A stretch of 27,860 bases of DNA from CAZZEX01 sp964653285 (GTDB taxonomy: Bacteria; Chloroflexota; Anaerolineae; B4-G1). The DNA is taken from NCBI GenBank assembly GCA_964653285.1, contig CAZZEX010000061.1, positions 1 through 27,860 on the forward strand, written 5' to 3'. This document shows, piece after piece, positions 1-8,090 of this stretch (position 1 is its first letter; the number at the start of each line of letters is the position of its first letter). The notes under the pieces were generated by a model, which was not told the DNA's origin, did no database searches, and saw only the letters and a list, made by a program, of their open reading frames with translations. Position numbers and translations under genes: made by a program.

Positions 1-814
1 CCAGGCGGAGGTACCACTCGTCGGACAGGTAGGCAAAATTGACCCCCAGCCGCTCGCGCAACCGCGCCTGCCAGCCGGTCACCTGCTCGAAGACGACCCG
101 CATCTCGGCGTCCGTGTGCACGCGACAACCACCCCGGTGGAATCTCGTCAGGCCCACCGGCACGACGCTGACCGAACGTACCGCCGGATACAGGCCAGCC
201 AGGTCACCGATGGAGCGGTCCAGGCGAGGGCCGTCGTTGAGGCCGGGCACCACCACGATCTGTGTGTGTACCTCGACCCCCAGGCTGACCAGGCGGCGGA
301 GTTGGGCCATCACGTCGGGGGCAGCGGGGTTGTGCAGCACCCAGCGGCGTAGGTCAGGGGCAGTGGCGTGGACCGAGACGTAGAGCGGGCTGAGGTGCTG
401 CTTACCGATGCGCGCCCAATCCGCTTCGTCCAGGTTGGTCAGCGTGATGTAGTTGCCGAAGAGGAAGGAGTACCGGTAGTCGTCATCCCTGACGTACAGG
501 GAGCGGCGCAGGCCCGGCGGCATCTGGGCGACGAAACAGAACTCGCAGCGGTTGTTGCAGCGGCGGATGCCATCGAAGGTGGGATGGGCGAACTCCAGGC
601 CCAGCGGCTCGTCGTACCGCCGCTCAGCCCCGACAGTGAACTCCTTCTCCTTCCGCCGCACTCTCAGTGTTAGCCGCTCCTCGGCAGAGTAGAACCGCAC
701 ATCAATGACGTCCCGCAGCGAGCGACCATTGATGAAGATGAGTTCGTCCTCCGGCTGCAGGCCGACTCGCCCGGCCAGGCTATCAGCCCCAACCGCGGAA
801 ATTGTACCTCCCAT
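1..814 (-). CDS. DUF512-family PDZ/radical SAM protein, 3' end cut by window edge
   Basis: About 271 residues are visible before the window edge. The N-terminus (about residues 1-60) is a PDZ-like segment starting MGGTISAVGADSLAGRVGL. It is followed by a cysteine cluster C86-x3-C90-x2-C93 (RRCNNRCEFCF), which is the [4Fe-4S]/SAM-binding motif of radical SAM enzymes. Further on come the typical DUF512 stretches FLFGNYITLTN and VSVHAT. DUF512 proteins are conserved in Firmicutes, Chloroflexi and relatives, often beside cmk and the GTPase gene der; their reaction is not established. The ATG at 814 has no clear ribosome binding site, but an in-frame stop lies a few codons upstream, so the start can hardly move. 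It follows cmk by 80 bases on the same strand, probably in one operon. I am confident of the family; the biochemical role is unknown. Confidence 0.88.
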   Translation of the reverse strand, partial: MGGTISAVGADSLAGRVGLQPEDELIFINGRSLRDVIDVRFYSAEERLTLRVRRKEKEFTVGAERRYDEPLGLEFAHPTFDGIRRCNNRCEFCFVAQMPPGLRRSLYVRDDDYRYSFLFGNYITLTNLDEADWARIGKQHLSPLYVSVHATAPDLRRWVLHNPAAPDVMAQLRRLVSLGVEVHTQIVVVPGLNDGPRLDRSIGDLAGLYPAVRSVSVVPVGLTRFHRGGCRVHTDAEMRVVFEQVTGWQARLRERLGVNFAYLSDEWYLRL

Positions 815-894
815 CACGCTGGCGCTGGCTCAGTCACGCGCGCAGCCATCACCTGGACCAGCAGCCAGGAACTACCCAAAATCTCCCCACCTCT

Positions 895-1563
895 CTATTC
901 TCCATCCTCCGTCAGCCGCTCCACCTCTGCCAGCACCTCTTCGATGCTCAGGTCGGTCGTATCCACGACAACGGCATCGTCGGCCACACACAGTGGTGAG
1001 ACTTCCCGGTTACTATCAATCTCATCACGGCGACGCATTGAGGCCAGCACTGGTGCATAGTCAGCCTCATCCCCTCGCGCCTGCATCTCCCGCCAGCGAC
1101 GTCGCGCCCGCTCCTCGACGCTCGCATCCATGTAGATCTTGAGATCAGCATCAGGCAAGACGACGGTGCCGATGTCGCGCCCCACCATCACCACCCGCCC
1201 TTCCGCCACCACCCGTCGCTGCTGCGCGACGAGCGCTCGCCGCACACCTGGGTAGGCCGAGACGGGCGAGACGTTAGCATCCACCTCCGGCGTGCGTATG
1301 GCCCAGGTGACGTCCACCCCGTCGGCCAGGACGGTGTACTGGCGGCCATCGTCCAACGCCGGGAGGATGACGTCAATGCGGAGCCGCTCCGCCAACGCCG
1401 TCACCGCCGTCTCGTCCTCGATGGGTACGCCCCGAGAAAGCGCCGCCCAGGTCACAGCGCGGTACATCACACCGGTGTCGAGGTACAGATAGCCCAGCCG
1501 CCGGGCGAGCAACTCGCCGATGGTGCTCTTGCCCGAGGCAGCCGGTCCGTCAATGGCAATCAT
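895..1563 (-). CDS. cmk: Cytidylate kinase
   Basis: This enzyme phosphorylates CMP and dCMP with ATP in pyrimidine nucleotide recycling. The 222-residue protein opens with MIAIDGPAASGKSTIGELLA, carrying the P-loop GPAASGKST. It keeps the family motifs TGVMYRAV, the GRDIGTVVLPDADLKIYMDAS segment and the RDEIDSNREVSPL tail. A longer reading frame reaches 1653, but it would run 80 bases into rluB and adds residues not seen in the family, so I place the start at the ATG at 1563, eight bases after the rluB stop. No strong ribosome binding site precedes it, so translation is probably coupled to rluB. The order scpB, rluB, cmk is a widely conserved housekeeping cluster. Confidence 0.95.
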   Translation of the reverse strand: MIAIDGPAASGKSTIGELLARRLGYLYLDTGVMYRAVTWAALSRGVPIEDETAVTALAERLRIDVILPALDDGRQYTVLADGVDVTWAIRTPEVDANVSPVSAYPGVRRALVAQQRRVVAEGRVVMVGRDIGTVVLPDADLKIYMDASVEERARRRWREMQARGDEADYAPVLASMRRRDEIDSNREVSPLCVADDAVVVDTTDLSIEEVLAEVERLTEDGE

Positions 1564-1571
1564 AGATGGTT

Positions 1572-2315
1572 TTACCGTCGTTTCTTGCTCCTTCGTGGTT
1601 TCTGCACTGCCGACTGCAGGGCCTTCACCTCTGCGCCGGTGAGTCTCCGCCACTGCCCCGGCTTCAGATCACCCAGGCGCAGTGGGCCGATGCGCACGCG
1701 GATGAGCCGGTACACCGGGTGACCCAGCATGGCCGCCACGCGGCTAATCTGCCGCTTGCGCCCCTCTCGCAACACCACCCGCAGCCAGGTGCTGCCCCCC
1801 TCCCGCCTGACGACGGTCACCCCTGCCGGGGCCGTGCGTCGCCCATCCAGGAACACTCCGCATCGCCATTTTTTCAGCGTCGCCTCGTCCGGCTCACCCT
1901 TGACCAGTGCGCGGTACTCCTTCTCGTGGCCGAAGCGAGGATGCGTGAGCCGCTGGGCCAGGTCCCCGTCGTCGGTGAGGAGCACCAGCCCCTCGCTCCG
2001 CAGGTCCAGCCTTCCCACCGGGAAGAGACGGCCCGGCAGCGGCACCAGGTCCCGCACCGTGGAGAGGCGGCCCGAGCCGTCCCTCTCGACGGAAAGGACG
2101 CCCCGAGGCTTGTGGAGGGCCACGTAGGTACGACGGCGCTTCACCCGCACCGGCCTCCCGTCCACGGTGATACGATCACAGTCCGAGTCGGCTTTCTGAC
2201 CCAACTGCGCCACCTGGTCGTTGACCGCCACCCGCCCCTGGCGGATCAGTTCCTCGCAGGCGCGGCGGGAACCAAAACCGACACGGGCCAGGATCTTCTG
2301 CAAGCGCTCTTCCAT
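1572..2315 (-). CDS. rluB: RsuA/RluB-family pseudouridine synthase
   Basis: The enzyme converts a specific uridine to pseudouridine, most likely in 23S rRNA. The protein has 247 residues. The N-terminal S4 RNA-binding domain (about 1-60, beginning MEERLQKILARVGFGSRRACEELI) precedes the catalytic domain, with KPRGVLS and the active-site motif VGRLDLRSEGLVLLTDDG; the Asp in GRLD is the catalytic residue. The usual Thr of GRLDxxTxGL is Ser here. A basic tail (KPRRSKKRR) closes the protein. AGGAG lies eight bases before the ATG at 2315. The gene sits between the surface protein gene and cmk on the same strand. RluB versus RsuA or RluF cannot be settled by eye; the neighbourhood with scpB and cmk favours RluB. 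Confidence 0.9.
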   Translation of the reverse strand: MEERLQKILARVGFGSRRACEELIRQGRVAVNDQVAQLGQKADSDCDRITVDGRPVRVKRRRTYVALHKPRGVLSVERDGSGRLSTVRDLVPLPGRLFPVGRLDLRSEGLVLLTDDGDLAQRLTHPRFGHEKEYRALVKGEPDEATLKKWRCGVFLDGRRTAPAGVTVVRREGGSTWLRVVLREGRKRQISRVAAMLGHPVYRLIRVRIGPLRLGDLKPGQWRRLTGAEVKALQSAVQKPRRSKKRR

Positions 2316-2341
2316 AGGCGTGGCTCCTCACACCATAGCCC

Positions 2342-3652
2342 CTACCCGTGCCGCACCATCAGCCCCAGGATCAGCAACGCCGCCCCGATGAGCAGCAACC
2401 CCACAGCCCCCCACCCCACAGACCCCCCGGCGGACGGAAGGACTGGCACAGGCGTGGACGTCGGCGTGGGCGTGACCGGATGCACCCTGAACTCGGCGAT
2501 GAGGTAGGGCCTTGTGGCGGGGTCATCGGCGGCAAGCCAACGCGCGACGAGCAGATCGCCTGCCGTCTCCGGGTCAGCATTGGGGTCGGGCGCAGGGGCC
2601 AGGGCCAACCCATCGTCGGACACCTCCCCCGCCAGACAGGCCCGCATCAGTGCAGTGACGTCCCACGTGAGCCAGGTCCCCGCCACCTGTCCGAGCGGTA
2701 CAATCGGCACGGTGGGCGACAGAGGGGAGGTAGGCGTGGGCAGTGGCGAGGTAGGAGACGTGGGTGTGGGTGTGGGTGTGGGCGGTGGCGAGGTAGGAGA
2801 CGTGGGAGTAGGACCGGGCGTGGATATGGATGTGGGCGTGGGCAGTGGCGAGGTAGGAGACGTGGGCGTAACCTGGACCATCCCGTGGCCGGCGGGCTTG
2901 GAGAACAATTTGGATGTCTCGGTCGCTGTCAAGGTCAGCGTGGGGGTAGGGGTAGGAGTAGAAGTGGGAGTAGGGATGGAAGTGGGGGTAGGGATGGAAG
3001 TGGGGGTAGGGATGGAAGTGGGGGTAGGGATAGGGGTAGAAGTAGGGGTAGGGATGGGAGTGGCAGTAGGGATAGGGACGGACACCGGCAACGTCGGCGT
3101 GGGGGTAGGGGTAGAAGGGGGGGTAGGGATAGAAGTGGCAGTGGGGATAGGGATGGACACTGGCAGCGTCGGCGTCACCACGTCGAAATGGGCCACCGTG
3201 GCTGCGACGGGCGGAGTGAGAAGCGCAGGCCAGGTAGCCGGGTCCCCGCCCCAATCCCCCTCCTCCCACGGTTCAAGGACGCGATAGGCACCCAGCGTCA
3301 CCTCTCCCGCGCCCGAACCGCCATCCACGTACGCGTACAGCGTGGCGCGCAGGATTTCGGTGCCTGGCGGGAAGACGTCAAGCGGGAAGTGCAGGTAGGC
3401 ACGCGCGTGCACGACATCGCCAGCGGAGGTGCTACAGACACCGAAGGGGAATACGTGCGTAGTAGCGTACATCGCCAAGCCCTCCAACAGCCCGGAAGTG
3501 ACCCCAATGCTGCGGTCGGGCCAGACTTGCAGTACGCGGGAATCCTGTGCCCCGGCGGGAAGCATCGGCCCAACCAGGCACAGCAGCACTCCCACCAACC
3601 CCAGCAGGGAAGCAAGGCAGCAAAGCAGCAATTTGCGGGAGCGTCCCCCCAT
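2342..3652 (-). CDS. Surface-anchored DNRLRE-like protein with Pro/Thr-rich insertion
   Basis: A 436-residue exported protein. Residues 1-36 form a signal peptide (RSRKLLL, a long hydrophobic core, then PAGAQ). Residues about 45-155 resemble the first half of a DNRLRE/CBM96-like beta-sandwich domain: the pattern ILRATLYAYV followed by EGDWGGDPATWPALLTPP. Then come about 170 residues made almost only of Pro, Thr, Ser, Ile and Val. After these the second half of the same fold seems to resume (GTWLTWDVTALMRACLAGEV, then DDGLALAP). A second short PT-rich stalk and a C-terminal transmembrane helix (GAVGLLLIGAALLILGLMV, ending RHG) anchor it. The start overlaps the scpB stop by one base (TGATG), implying translational coupling. 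Function unknown; probably a cell-surface protein. The domain assignment is by pattern only. Confidence 0.75.
   Translation of the reverse strand: MGGRSRKLLLCCLASLLGLVGVLLCLVGPMLPAGAQDSRVLQVWPDRSIGVTSGLLEGLAMYATTHVFPFGVCSTSAGDVVHARAYLHFPLDVFPPGTEILRATLYAYVDGGSGAGEVTLGAYRVLEPWEEGDWGGDPATWPALLTPPVAATVAHFDVVTPTLPVSIPIPTATSIPTPPSTPTPTPTLPVSVPIPTATPIPTPTSTPIPTPTSIPTPTSIPTPTSIPTPTSTPTPTPTLTLTATETSKLFSKPAGHGMVQVTPTSPTSPLPTPTSISTPGPTPTSPTSPPPTPTPTPTSPTSPLPTPTSPLSPTVPIVPLGQVAGTWLTWDVTALMRACLAGEVSDDGLALAPAPDPNADPETAGDLLVARWLAADDPATRPYLIAEFRVHPVTPTPTSTPVPVLPSAGGSVGWGAVGLLLIGAALLILGLMVRHG
2724..3165 (-). repeat. Low-complexity Pro/Thr-coding tandem repeats
   Basis: Degenerate hexamer-based and 18-bp tandem repeats inside the surface protein gene. 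The clearest is an 18-bp unit (on the plus strand gtgggggtagggatggaa) repeated about three times near 2960-3030. They encode PTPTSI/PTPTST-type repeats on the minus strand. The purine/pyrimidine strand bias also opens a long spurious frame on the plus strand. The array is likely to vary in length between strains. Confidence 0.85.
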
Positions 3653-4227
3653 CAGACCCCTTCACCGGCCGGCACGCTGTCCAACGATGGCAACTCGTCC
3701 AGGCTACACAGCCCGAAGTGTTGCAGGAACTCAAAGGTGGTGCTGTAGAGAATAGGGCGGCCGACCGTCGGCGCTCGCCCCACTTCCTCGATCAGCCCGA
3801 CGCCCAACAGAGTACGCAGGACGCTATCGGAACTGACACCCCGGATAGCCTCGATCTCGGGACGGGTGATCGGCTGGCGGTAGGCGACAATGGCCAGCGT
3901 CTCCAGAGCAGCCCGCGAAAGGCGCGTGCGTGCCTCCAGGCCCAGGAGGCGTTCGACGCACAGCGCAGCCTTCGGCGCGGTGATGAATTGCACACGGCTG
4001 CCAGCCCGTTGCAAGCGCAGGCCGCGCCCGGCGTAGGTAGCCTCCAGGTCGGCCAGCGCCCGCTCGACCTGCCCGGGCGTGACCTCCAACACCTCCGCCA
4101 GGCGACCAATGGAGACCGGTGCATCGGCCACGAAGAGCAGGCTTTCCACCCGCGCCGCCAGACTCAGGGCGCCGCCTCCGCAGGCGCATCCCTCTTTCAC
4201 GTCACTACCGCTTGTGCTACAATCCAA
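3652..4227 (-). CDS. scpB: Segregation and condensation protein B
   Basis: ScpB is the kleisin-associated winged-helix subunit of the bacterial SMC-ScpAB condensin, acting in chromosome compaction and segregation. The family core begins at LAARVESLLFVADAPVS and continues through LETLAIVAYRQPITRPEIEAIRGV, the most conserved ScpB stretch, to GRPILYSTTFEFLQHFGL near the C-terminus. The full reading frame is 191 residues from a TTG at 4227. The family core starts about 20 residues later, and alternatives are a GTG at 4200 and a CTG at 4167 that has GGAGG seven bases upstream. No scpA is visible next to it; the upstream neighbour is amaP. The start is uncertain but the identity is not. Confidence 0.93.
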   Translation of the reverse strand: MDCSTSGSDVKEGCACGGGALSLAARVESLLFVADAPVSIGRLAEVLEVTPGQVERALADLEATYAGRGLRLQRAGSRVQFITAPKAALCVERLLGLEARTRLSRAALETLAIVAYRQPITRPEIEAIRGVSSDSVLRTLLGVGLIEEVGRAPTVGRPILYSTTFEFLQHFGLCSLDELPSLDSVPAGEGV

Positions 4228-4264
4228 GGAGACCCCAGTTCAATCACCCTCGGTTAACGAACTC

Positions 4265-4278
4265 CCGACGAAAGTCGG
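4265..4278 (-). other. Small GNRA-type hairpin between amaP and scpB
   Basis: CCGAC-GAAA-GTCGG forms a five-pair stem with a GAAA tetraloop in the 59-base gap between amaP and scpB. There is no U-tract, so it is not a classical terminator; it could act as an mRNA processing or stability element. Confidence 0.4.
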
Positions 4279-4286
4279 AGAAGCAG

Positions 4287-4901
4287 TCATAGCGGTTCCC
4301 CAGAGCCCTCCGGCAGGGCGGGCGGCCTCTCTTTCGGCTCGGCAGGAGCCTGCGGCGCTTTGGGATAGGGCACGACGCGCAGGTTAACCTTGGGAGGCCG
4401 GGCCAGTTTGAGCCCCATCTTCTCCTCCACTACCTGACGAGCCATCTCCACGATCTGCCCGGCCTTCTCCGGCACGTTAACCCCGGACGCCGTCTCCACG
4501 TCCAGTTCGACGACGACGCCGCCTCGCTTGCCCGACACATTCGGCCTGGTGCGCAGGACGCTGGAGAGTTGGTCCACCTCGTATTTCAGCCGGTCGGCGA
4601 TGGAGGCGACGCTGATCAGCACCTCCCCACCAGCGGTCTTTTCGACGCGGATGGCCTTCGGAGCGGGCCGGCGCACCTCAAGGATGATGAGCAAGACGAG
4701 GATGACGTCCACTGTCAGGGCGAAAAGAATGCCCAGGGGCACGCGCACGTACCACTGAAGGCTGTCGAGAAACTCCACCAGCGCGGTCGACTGTCGCGCG
4801 ACCGTATCAAACACCCACACCGGCACCACCAGTGTAACGGTGCACAGCACCATGGCGATCAGCAGCAGGATCACCAGCGCCACACGGTTCACTTTATTCA
4901 T
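4287..4901 (-). CDS. amaP: Alkaline shock response membrane anchor protein
   Basis: A 204-residue AmaP-like protein with two N-terminal transmembrane helices (about residues 6-32 and 53-76) followed by an Asp23/Gls24-like cytoplasmic domain (RVEKTAGGEVLISVASIADRL, then GVNVPEKAGQIVEMARQVVEEKMGL). A Pro/Glu-rich tail ends the protein. In Firmicutes AmaP tethers Asp23 to the membrane as part of the cell-envelope stress response. Here the soluble Asp23 partner is encoded about 10 kb away (14978). AGGAGG lies seven bases before the ATG and a promoter is visible upstream, so this gene probably starts the amaP-scpB-rluB-cmk transcript. Confidence 0.85.
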   Translation of the reverse strand: MNKVNRVALVILLLIAMVLCTVTLVVPVWVFDTVARQSTALVEFLDSLQWYVRVPLGILFALTVDVILVLLIILEVRRPAPKAIRVEKTAGGEVLISVASIADRLKYEVDQLSSVLRTRPNVSGKRGGVVVELDVETASGVNVPEKAGQIVEMARQVVEEKMGLKLARPPKVNLRVVPYPKAPQAPAEPKERPPALPEGSGEPL

Positions 4902-4985
4902 CGTTTATCCTCCTGTGAATTCTCTCCGACCACAGTTCCATCAGCGGTAGGAAAGCCCTCCCACATAGACTTTTCTCGGGTACTG

Positions 4986-5014
4986 ATTATAGCATTGCAT
5001 CTCGCTTTGGACAA
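4986..5014 (-). promoter_or_regulatory. Sigma70-type promoter for amaP
   Basis: On the minus strand TTGTCC (5009-5014) and a perfect TATAAT (4986-4991) are separated by 17 bases, about 85 bases upstream of amaP. The -10 box overlaps the stop codon of the YfhO-like gene. Confidence 0.6.
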
Positions 5015-6949
5015 CGTAGCGCCAGCGCGACGACGACCGCCAGGCCAACCAGACCCGCCAGGCTGACGCCCGCACCGACGCGCAGGCTCACCGGGCGGAA
5101 GGTGAAGACGACGCGATGCCGCCCGGCGCCCAGGACGATGGCACGGAAGAGCAAGTCAGCCCGCCAGACGGGCACCGGCTCGCCGTCCACCGTCGCCTCC
5201 CAGCCGGGGTACCAGGCATCGGTCAATACGAGATAGCCCGGCACCTGGGCAGCCACCTCAATCTCAACGCGCTCCGGTGCGTAGTGCGTCACGCGGGCGA
5301 ACCCGGCAGCAGGCTGTGGCAGGCTGCGAACCGGCCCGGGACTTACGTCCCCTGTCAGCACAACCTCCGCCGCCGGATCGAACGCCGGAGCCTGCATCAG
5401 GGCCAACGCCGCCTCGGCGCCAGCGGCCGCAGCCGCCCTATGGACGAAGAACGCCCGTGGCAGCACGTCCAGGTTCTCGTAGATCTTGACGTCGCCGGAG
5501 TGAGTCAGCCGGAAACGGCCCCGGTCAGACAGAACCAGCGCCTGAAAACCACCGGTGCGCTCGTCAATCAGGCTCACCCCGCGCACGACCAGCTCTCCCT
5601 CTGGCAGCGTCGCCCGCACCACGACTGTGGCTGGCGTGGCTGGCTCCTGCCACCGCAACCGGGTCACGTAGTCACTCCCCTCCGGTTGTCCCGGCCAGAA
5701 GTGGCCGCCGACCGTCGCCGGCGCGTGGGCCACGCCCGGGCCGTATAGCCCTTCGGCGGTGTGCTGCCCAGCGCGCAACTCGAAGGTGCGCGTGAGCCCT
5801 TCGCCGAAGCCCACCTCTACGATGCCGACGGACATGCCTTGGGGCAATACCGCCCCTCCACGCAGGTAGGAAACAAGCCCCAGCGCTGTCGCTTTAAACT
5901 GCGGCACGTGCGCGACTGCAACCGTCTCCCCGCGCGCCAGTTGCGCCCCGAACTGGAGGTCGTAGAACACGTCGTCCAGCCAGGCATCGTGGAGCTTATC
6001 GGTGATGACGTGCTGGACGTTAAACAGGCTCAGCCAGCGTCCATCGGGGATACCGGTCAGATTCTCACGCAGCCGGCCGTCTATGGAACCTGCACCTTCA
6101 GGCAGGAATAACTCCTGCAGCGTGACGTAGCGTGCCAACGGCAGCACACCGCCGTCGTAGCCATCCACAGCGGGGACACCGAAGGCCAGCGGCAGATTGG
6201 GGCTGAGCACTTCCTTGTGCTTGACAGCGATCACGTAATCGTAGAGCGCGTCGGCGGAGAGTTGCGACCCGTAGATGATTTGAATCTCGGGGAGGTCGCC
6301 GGGGTCAAAAGTGATGTCGGACATGCTGATAAAGCGGGCTCCAACCTCTCCCCCAGCCCCTCGGGGGGCGGTCAGCAGGTGGGCGATGGCCGGGCGCAGG
6401 CTGGTGAATGCCTGGGGTGCAGTGGCCCGGCTGTGAGGAAGCGCAGAGCCCGCTGCGAAGAGTTCCACGATCAACAGCACCAGCAGGCTCACCGTCGCCA
6501 GTCGCGGTGCGCGCGTGGCCGCCAGGAACAGGCCCAGCGTCAAGGCAATCCCTACCGCCCAGCCGGCGACGGTTGGCCAGCCCACACTCCCCCCCTCCCC
6601 AACACGCACACCCACCACCGCCCACCCTGCCAGCACGACGAGGGCGACCACGAAGGATAAGAGAGCGCGCCAGTCAACGCGCCTGCGACAGCGGTACAAC
6701 GCATTGGCACCCCACCCCGCCAACGCCGCCACGCCTGTGGCGTAGAGTGCCAGCCAGCGGGCCGGCACGCGGAAGTGGGCAAAACCAGGGACGAAGCGGG
6801 CCAGAAGGAGATAGAGAGGATTGTAGAGGCCGAGGGAGAAGAAGAGACCCAGGGAGAGGAGGAGGACTGCAGATTGCAGATGGCGAATGGCGATTGGCGA
6901 ATGGCGATTGGCGAATGGCGAATGGCGATTGGCGAATGGCGAATGGCGA
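4987..6949 (-). CDS. YfhO-like membrane protein, C-terminal part (5' end in assembly gap)
   Basis: This is the C-terminal part of the protein whose N-terminal part lies at 7050-8090. Frame analysis from the gap downward reads the repeat-encoded RHSPIAIRHLQSA, then a transmembrane stretch (VLLLSLGLFFSLG), then YNPLYLLLARFVPGFAHFR and VPARWLALYATG, a block typical of the YfhO family. Three to four more transmembrane helices, a long extracytoplasmic region and a final helix (GAGVSLAGLVGLAVVVALAL) follow. The stretch GYLVLTDAWYPGWEATVDGE is a hallmark of the family's C-terminal domain. YfhO proteins are GT-C-fold membrane proteins implicated in glycosylating cell-surface polymers. A caller ignoring the gap would start it at the GTG at 6768, but similarity continues upstream. 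The two halves are in different frames only because the true gap length is unknown. Confidence 0.8.
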
Positions 6950-7117
6950 NNNNNNNNNNNNNNNNNNNNNNNNNNNNNNNNNNNNNNNNNNNNNNNNNNN
7001 NNNNNNNNNNNNNNNNNNNNNNNNNNNNNNNNNNNNNNNNNNNNNNNNNTGGCGAATGGCGATTGGCGAATGGCGAATGGCGATTGGCGAATGGCGAATG
7101 GCGAATGGCGATTGCAG
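6867..7117. repeat. Heptanucleotide tandem repeat array interrupted by the assembly gap
   Basis: Units of 7 bp, mainly tggcgaa and tggcgat on the plus strand, run into both edges of the N block; a degenerate unit (ttgcaga) marks one end. On the coding (minus) strand the unit TCGCCAT gives the peptide cycle S-P-F-A-I-R-H in every frame, with no stop. The true copy number is unknown because the array broke the assembly. Confidence 0.95.
6950..7049. other. 100-N scaffold gap
   Basis: Exactly 100 N bases, a conventional placeholder for a gap of unknown size. It lies wholly within the 7-bp repeat array, so its length should not be used to judge the reading frame of the YfhO-like gene. Confidence 0.99.
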
Positions 7118-8090
7118 CGAGGGCCAGGCCGGCGACGCCGACGTAGGCAACGTGCTCGATGTGTTCAGGGGACACAGGCTCAGCGAAGCCGGGCAGAAGG
7201 GCACGCGCCAGGTAAAGCGGCGAGAGGGAGAACGAGACCCGCTCGTTGAACGGCAGCCCTCCGGCGCGCACCGAGCGGCGCGAAAGTTCCCAGGTGGGGA
7301 TCAGTTGCACCGCCGCCAGCGCCGCCCCCAGAGCCGCCACAGCAGCCAGGAGCGCGGCTCGCTGTGCCAACGGCCTCCATTCATGCCGGCGCAGCCCATT
7401 CCATAACGCCGGCCCAAGCCCGTAGGCCGCCAGCCCGACCAGCGAGATGAAGGCCGTCTGCGTGTGACCAGCCAGCAACACCAAAGCCACGACAGCGGCG
7501 AGACTGGCGAACGCGACTTTGGACTTTGGGCTGCGGGCCTTGGGTTTTACACCGCAGTTCATGTCATACAGCATCAGTATAAGCGGCAGCCAGGCCAGCC
7601 CCTGCAACTGGTTGACGTGCTCTACCTGCGCGCCCAGGTAGCCTCCCAACGCGAAGGTCGCCCCTACCGTCCAGGCACCGACCCGCCCCAGCCGTAGCGA
7701 GGTGCGTCCCCAGAGATACCCATTGAGTGCCGCCAGGCACAGATGCAACACGATGGTCAGGTGGATAGATTGATGAGCCGGCAGAAGGAGCCACAGCAGC
7801 CAATTGAGGGGATAGAAAACCCCCACCTGGCTATTGGCCAGGAAAGGCGCGCCCATAAAGAGGTAAGGATTCCAGAGCGGCAATCGCCCGGCCCGGATCG
7901 CCCGCGTCGCCTCCGCCCAGTGGGGGTAGAAGTAGGTGAACACATCACCACTGGCCAGCACCCGCCCTGCCAGCGCGATCTTCCAGAAGCAGGCGATCAC
8001 CACTACCCAGAGCAGGATGACAGCCAAAAGGTCACGGAGGAGACGGGAGATTGATAGATTGGTAGACTGGTAGTTGGTAGATTGAGTCAT
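7050..8090 (-). CDS. YfhO-like membrane protein, N-terminal part (3' end in assembly gap)
   Basis: The N-terminal part of the YfhO-like protein. The start ATG at 8090 overlaps the stop of the upstream GT39-like gene (ATGA), so the two are translationally coupled. After a repeat-encoded N-terminus (MTQSTNYQSTNLSIS) comes a transmembrane helix. The first loop, SGDVFTYFYPHWAEATRAIRAGRLPLWNPYLFMGAPFLAN, is the catalytic-loop-like signature of YfhO/GT-C proteins, with an Asp after the first helix. About eight further helices follow. A second repeat-encoded patch (KPKARSPKSK) lies in a loop near 7517-7544. The reading enters the gap through a third array. The role is probably addition of sugars to surface glycolipid or glycoprotein from polyprenyl-phosphate donors, by family analogy. 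Confidence 0.82.
7517..7544 (-). repeat. Heptanucleotide repeat inside the YfhO-like gene
   Basis: Four imperfect 7-bp units (ctttgga, ctttggg, ctgcggg, ccttggg on the plus strand) in exact register. They encode the loop KPKARSPKSK on the minus strand, with no stop codon. Confidence 0.75.
8051..8086 (-). repeat. Degenerate 7/8-bp repeat at the start of the YfhO-like gene
   Basis: About five imperfect units around ttggtag (plus strand) directly next to the ATG at 8090. They encode the N-terminal QSTNYQSTNLSIS stretch, which is Ser/Thr/Asn-rich and unlike the rest of the protein. Confidence 0.6.

Noticed and set aside
2348..3748. 466-residue open frame on the plus strand, Gly/Arg-rich
   Set aside because: It is the shadow of the Pro/Thr-coding repeats on the other strand. 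It also overlaps scpB and has no ribosome binding site or family resemblance.
4205..4222. Plus-strand -10-like TACAAT near the scpB start
   Set aside because: No matching -35 and no plus-strand gene downstream.
6867..7117. CRISPR array
   Set aside because: The repeats are 7-bp direct tandem units without spacers.
4987..8090. True frameshift or pseudogene in the YfhO-like gene
   Set aside because: The frame change coincides with a placeholder gap of unknown length inside a 7-bp repeat, so it carries no evidence of inactivation.
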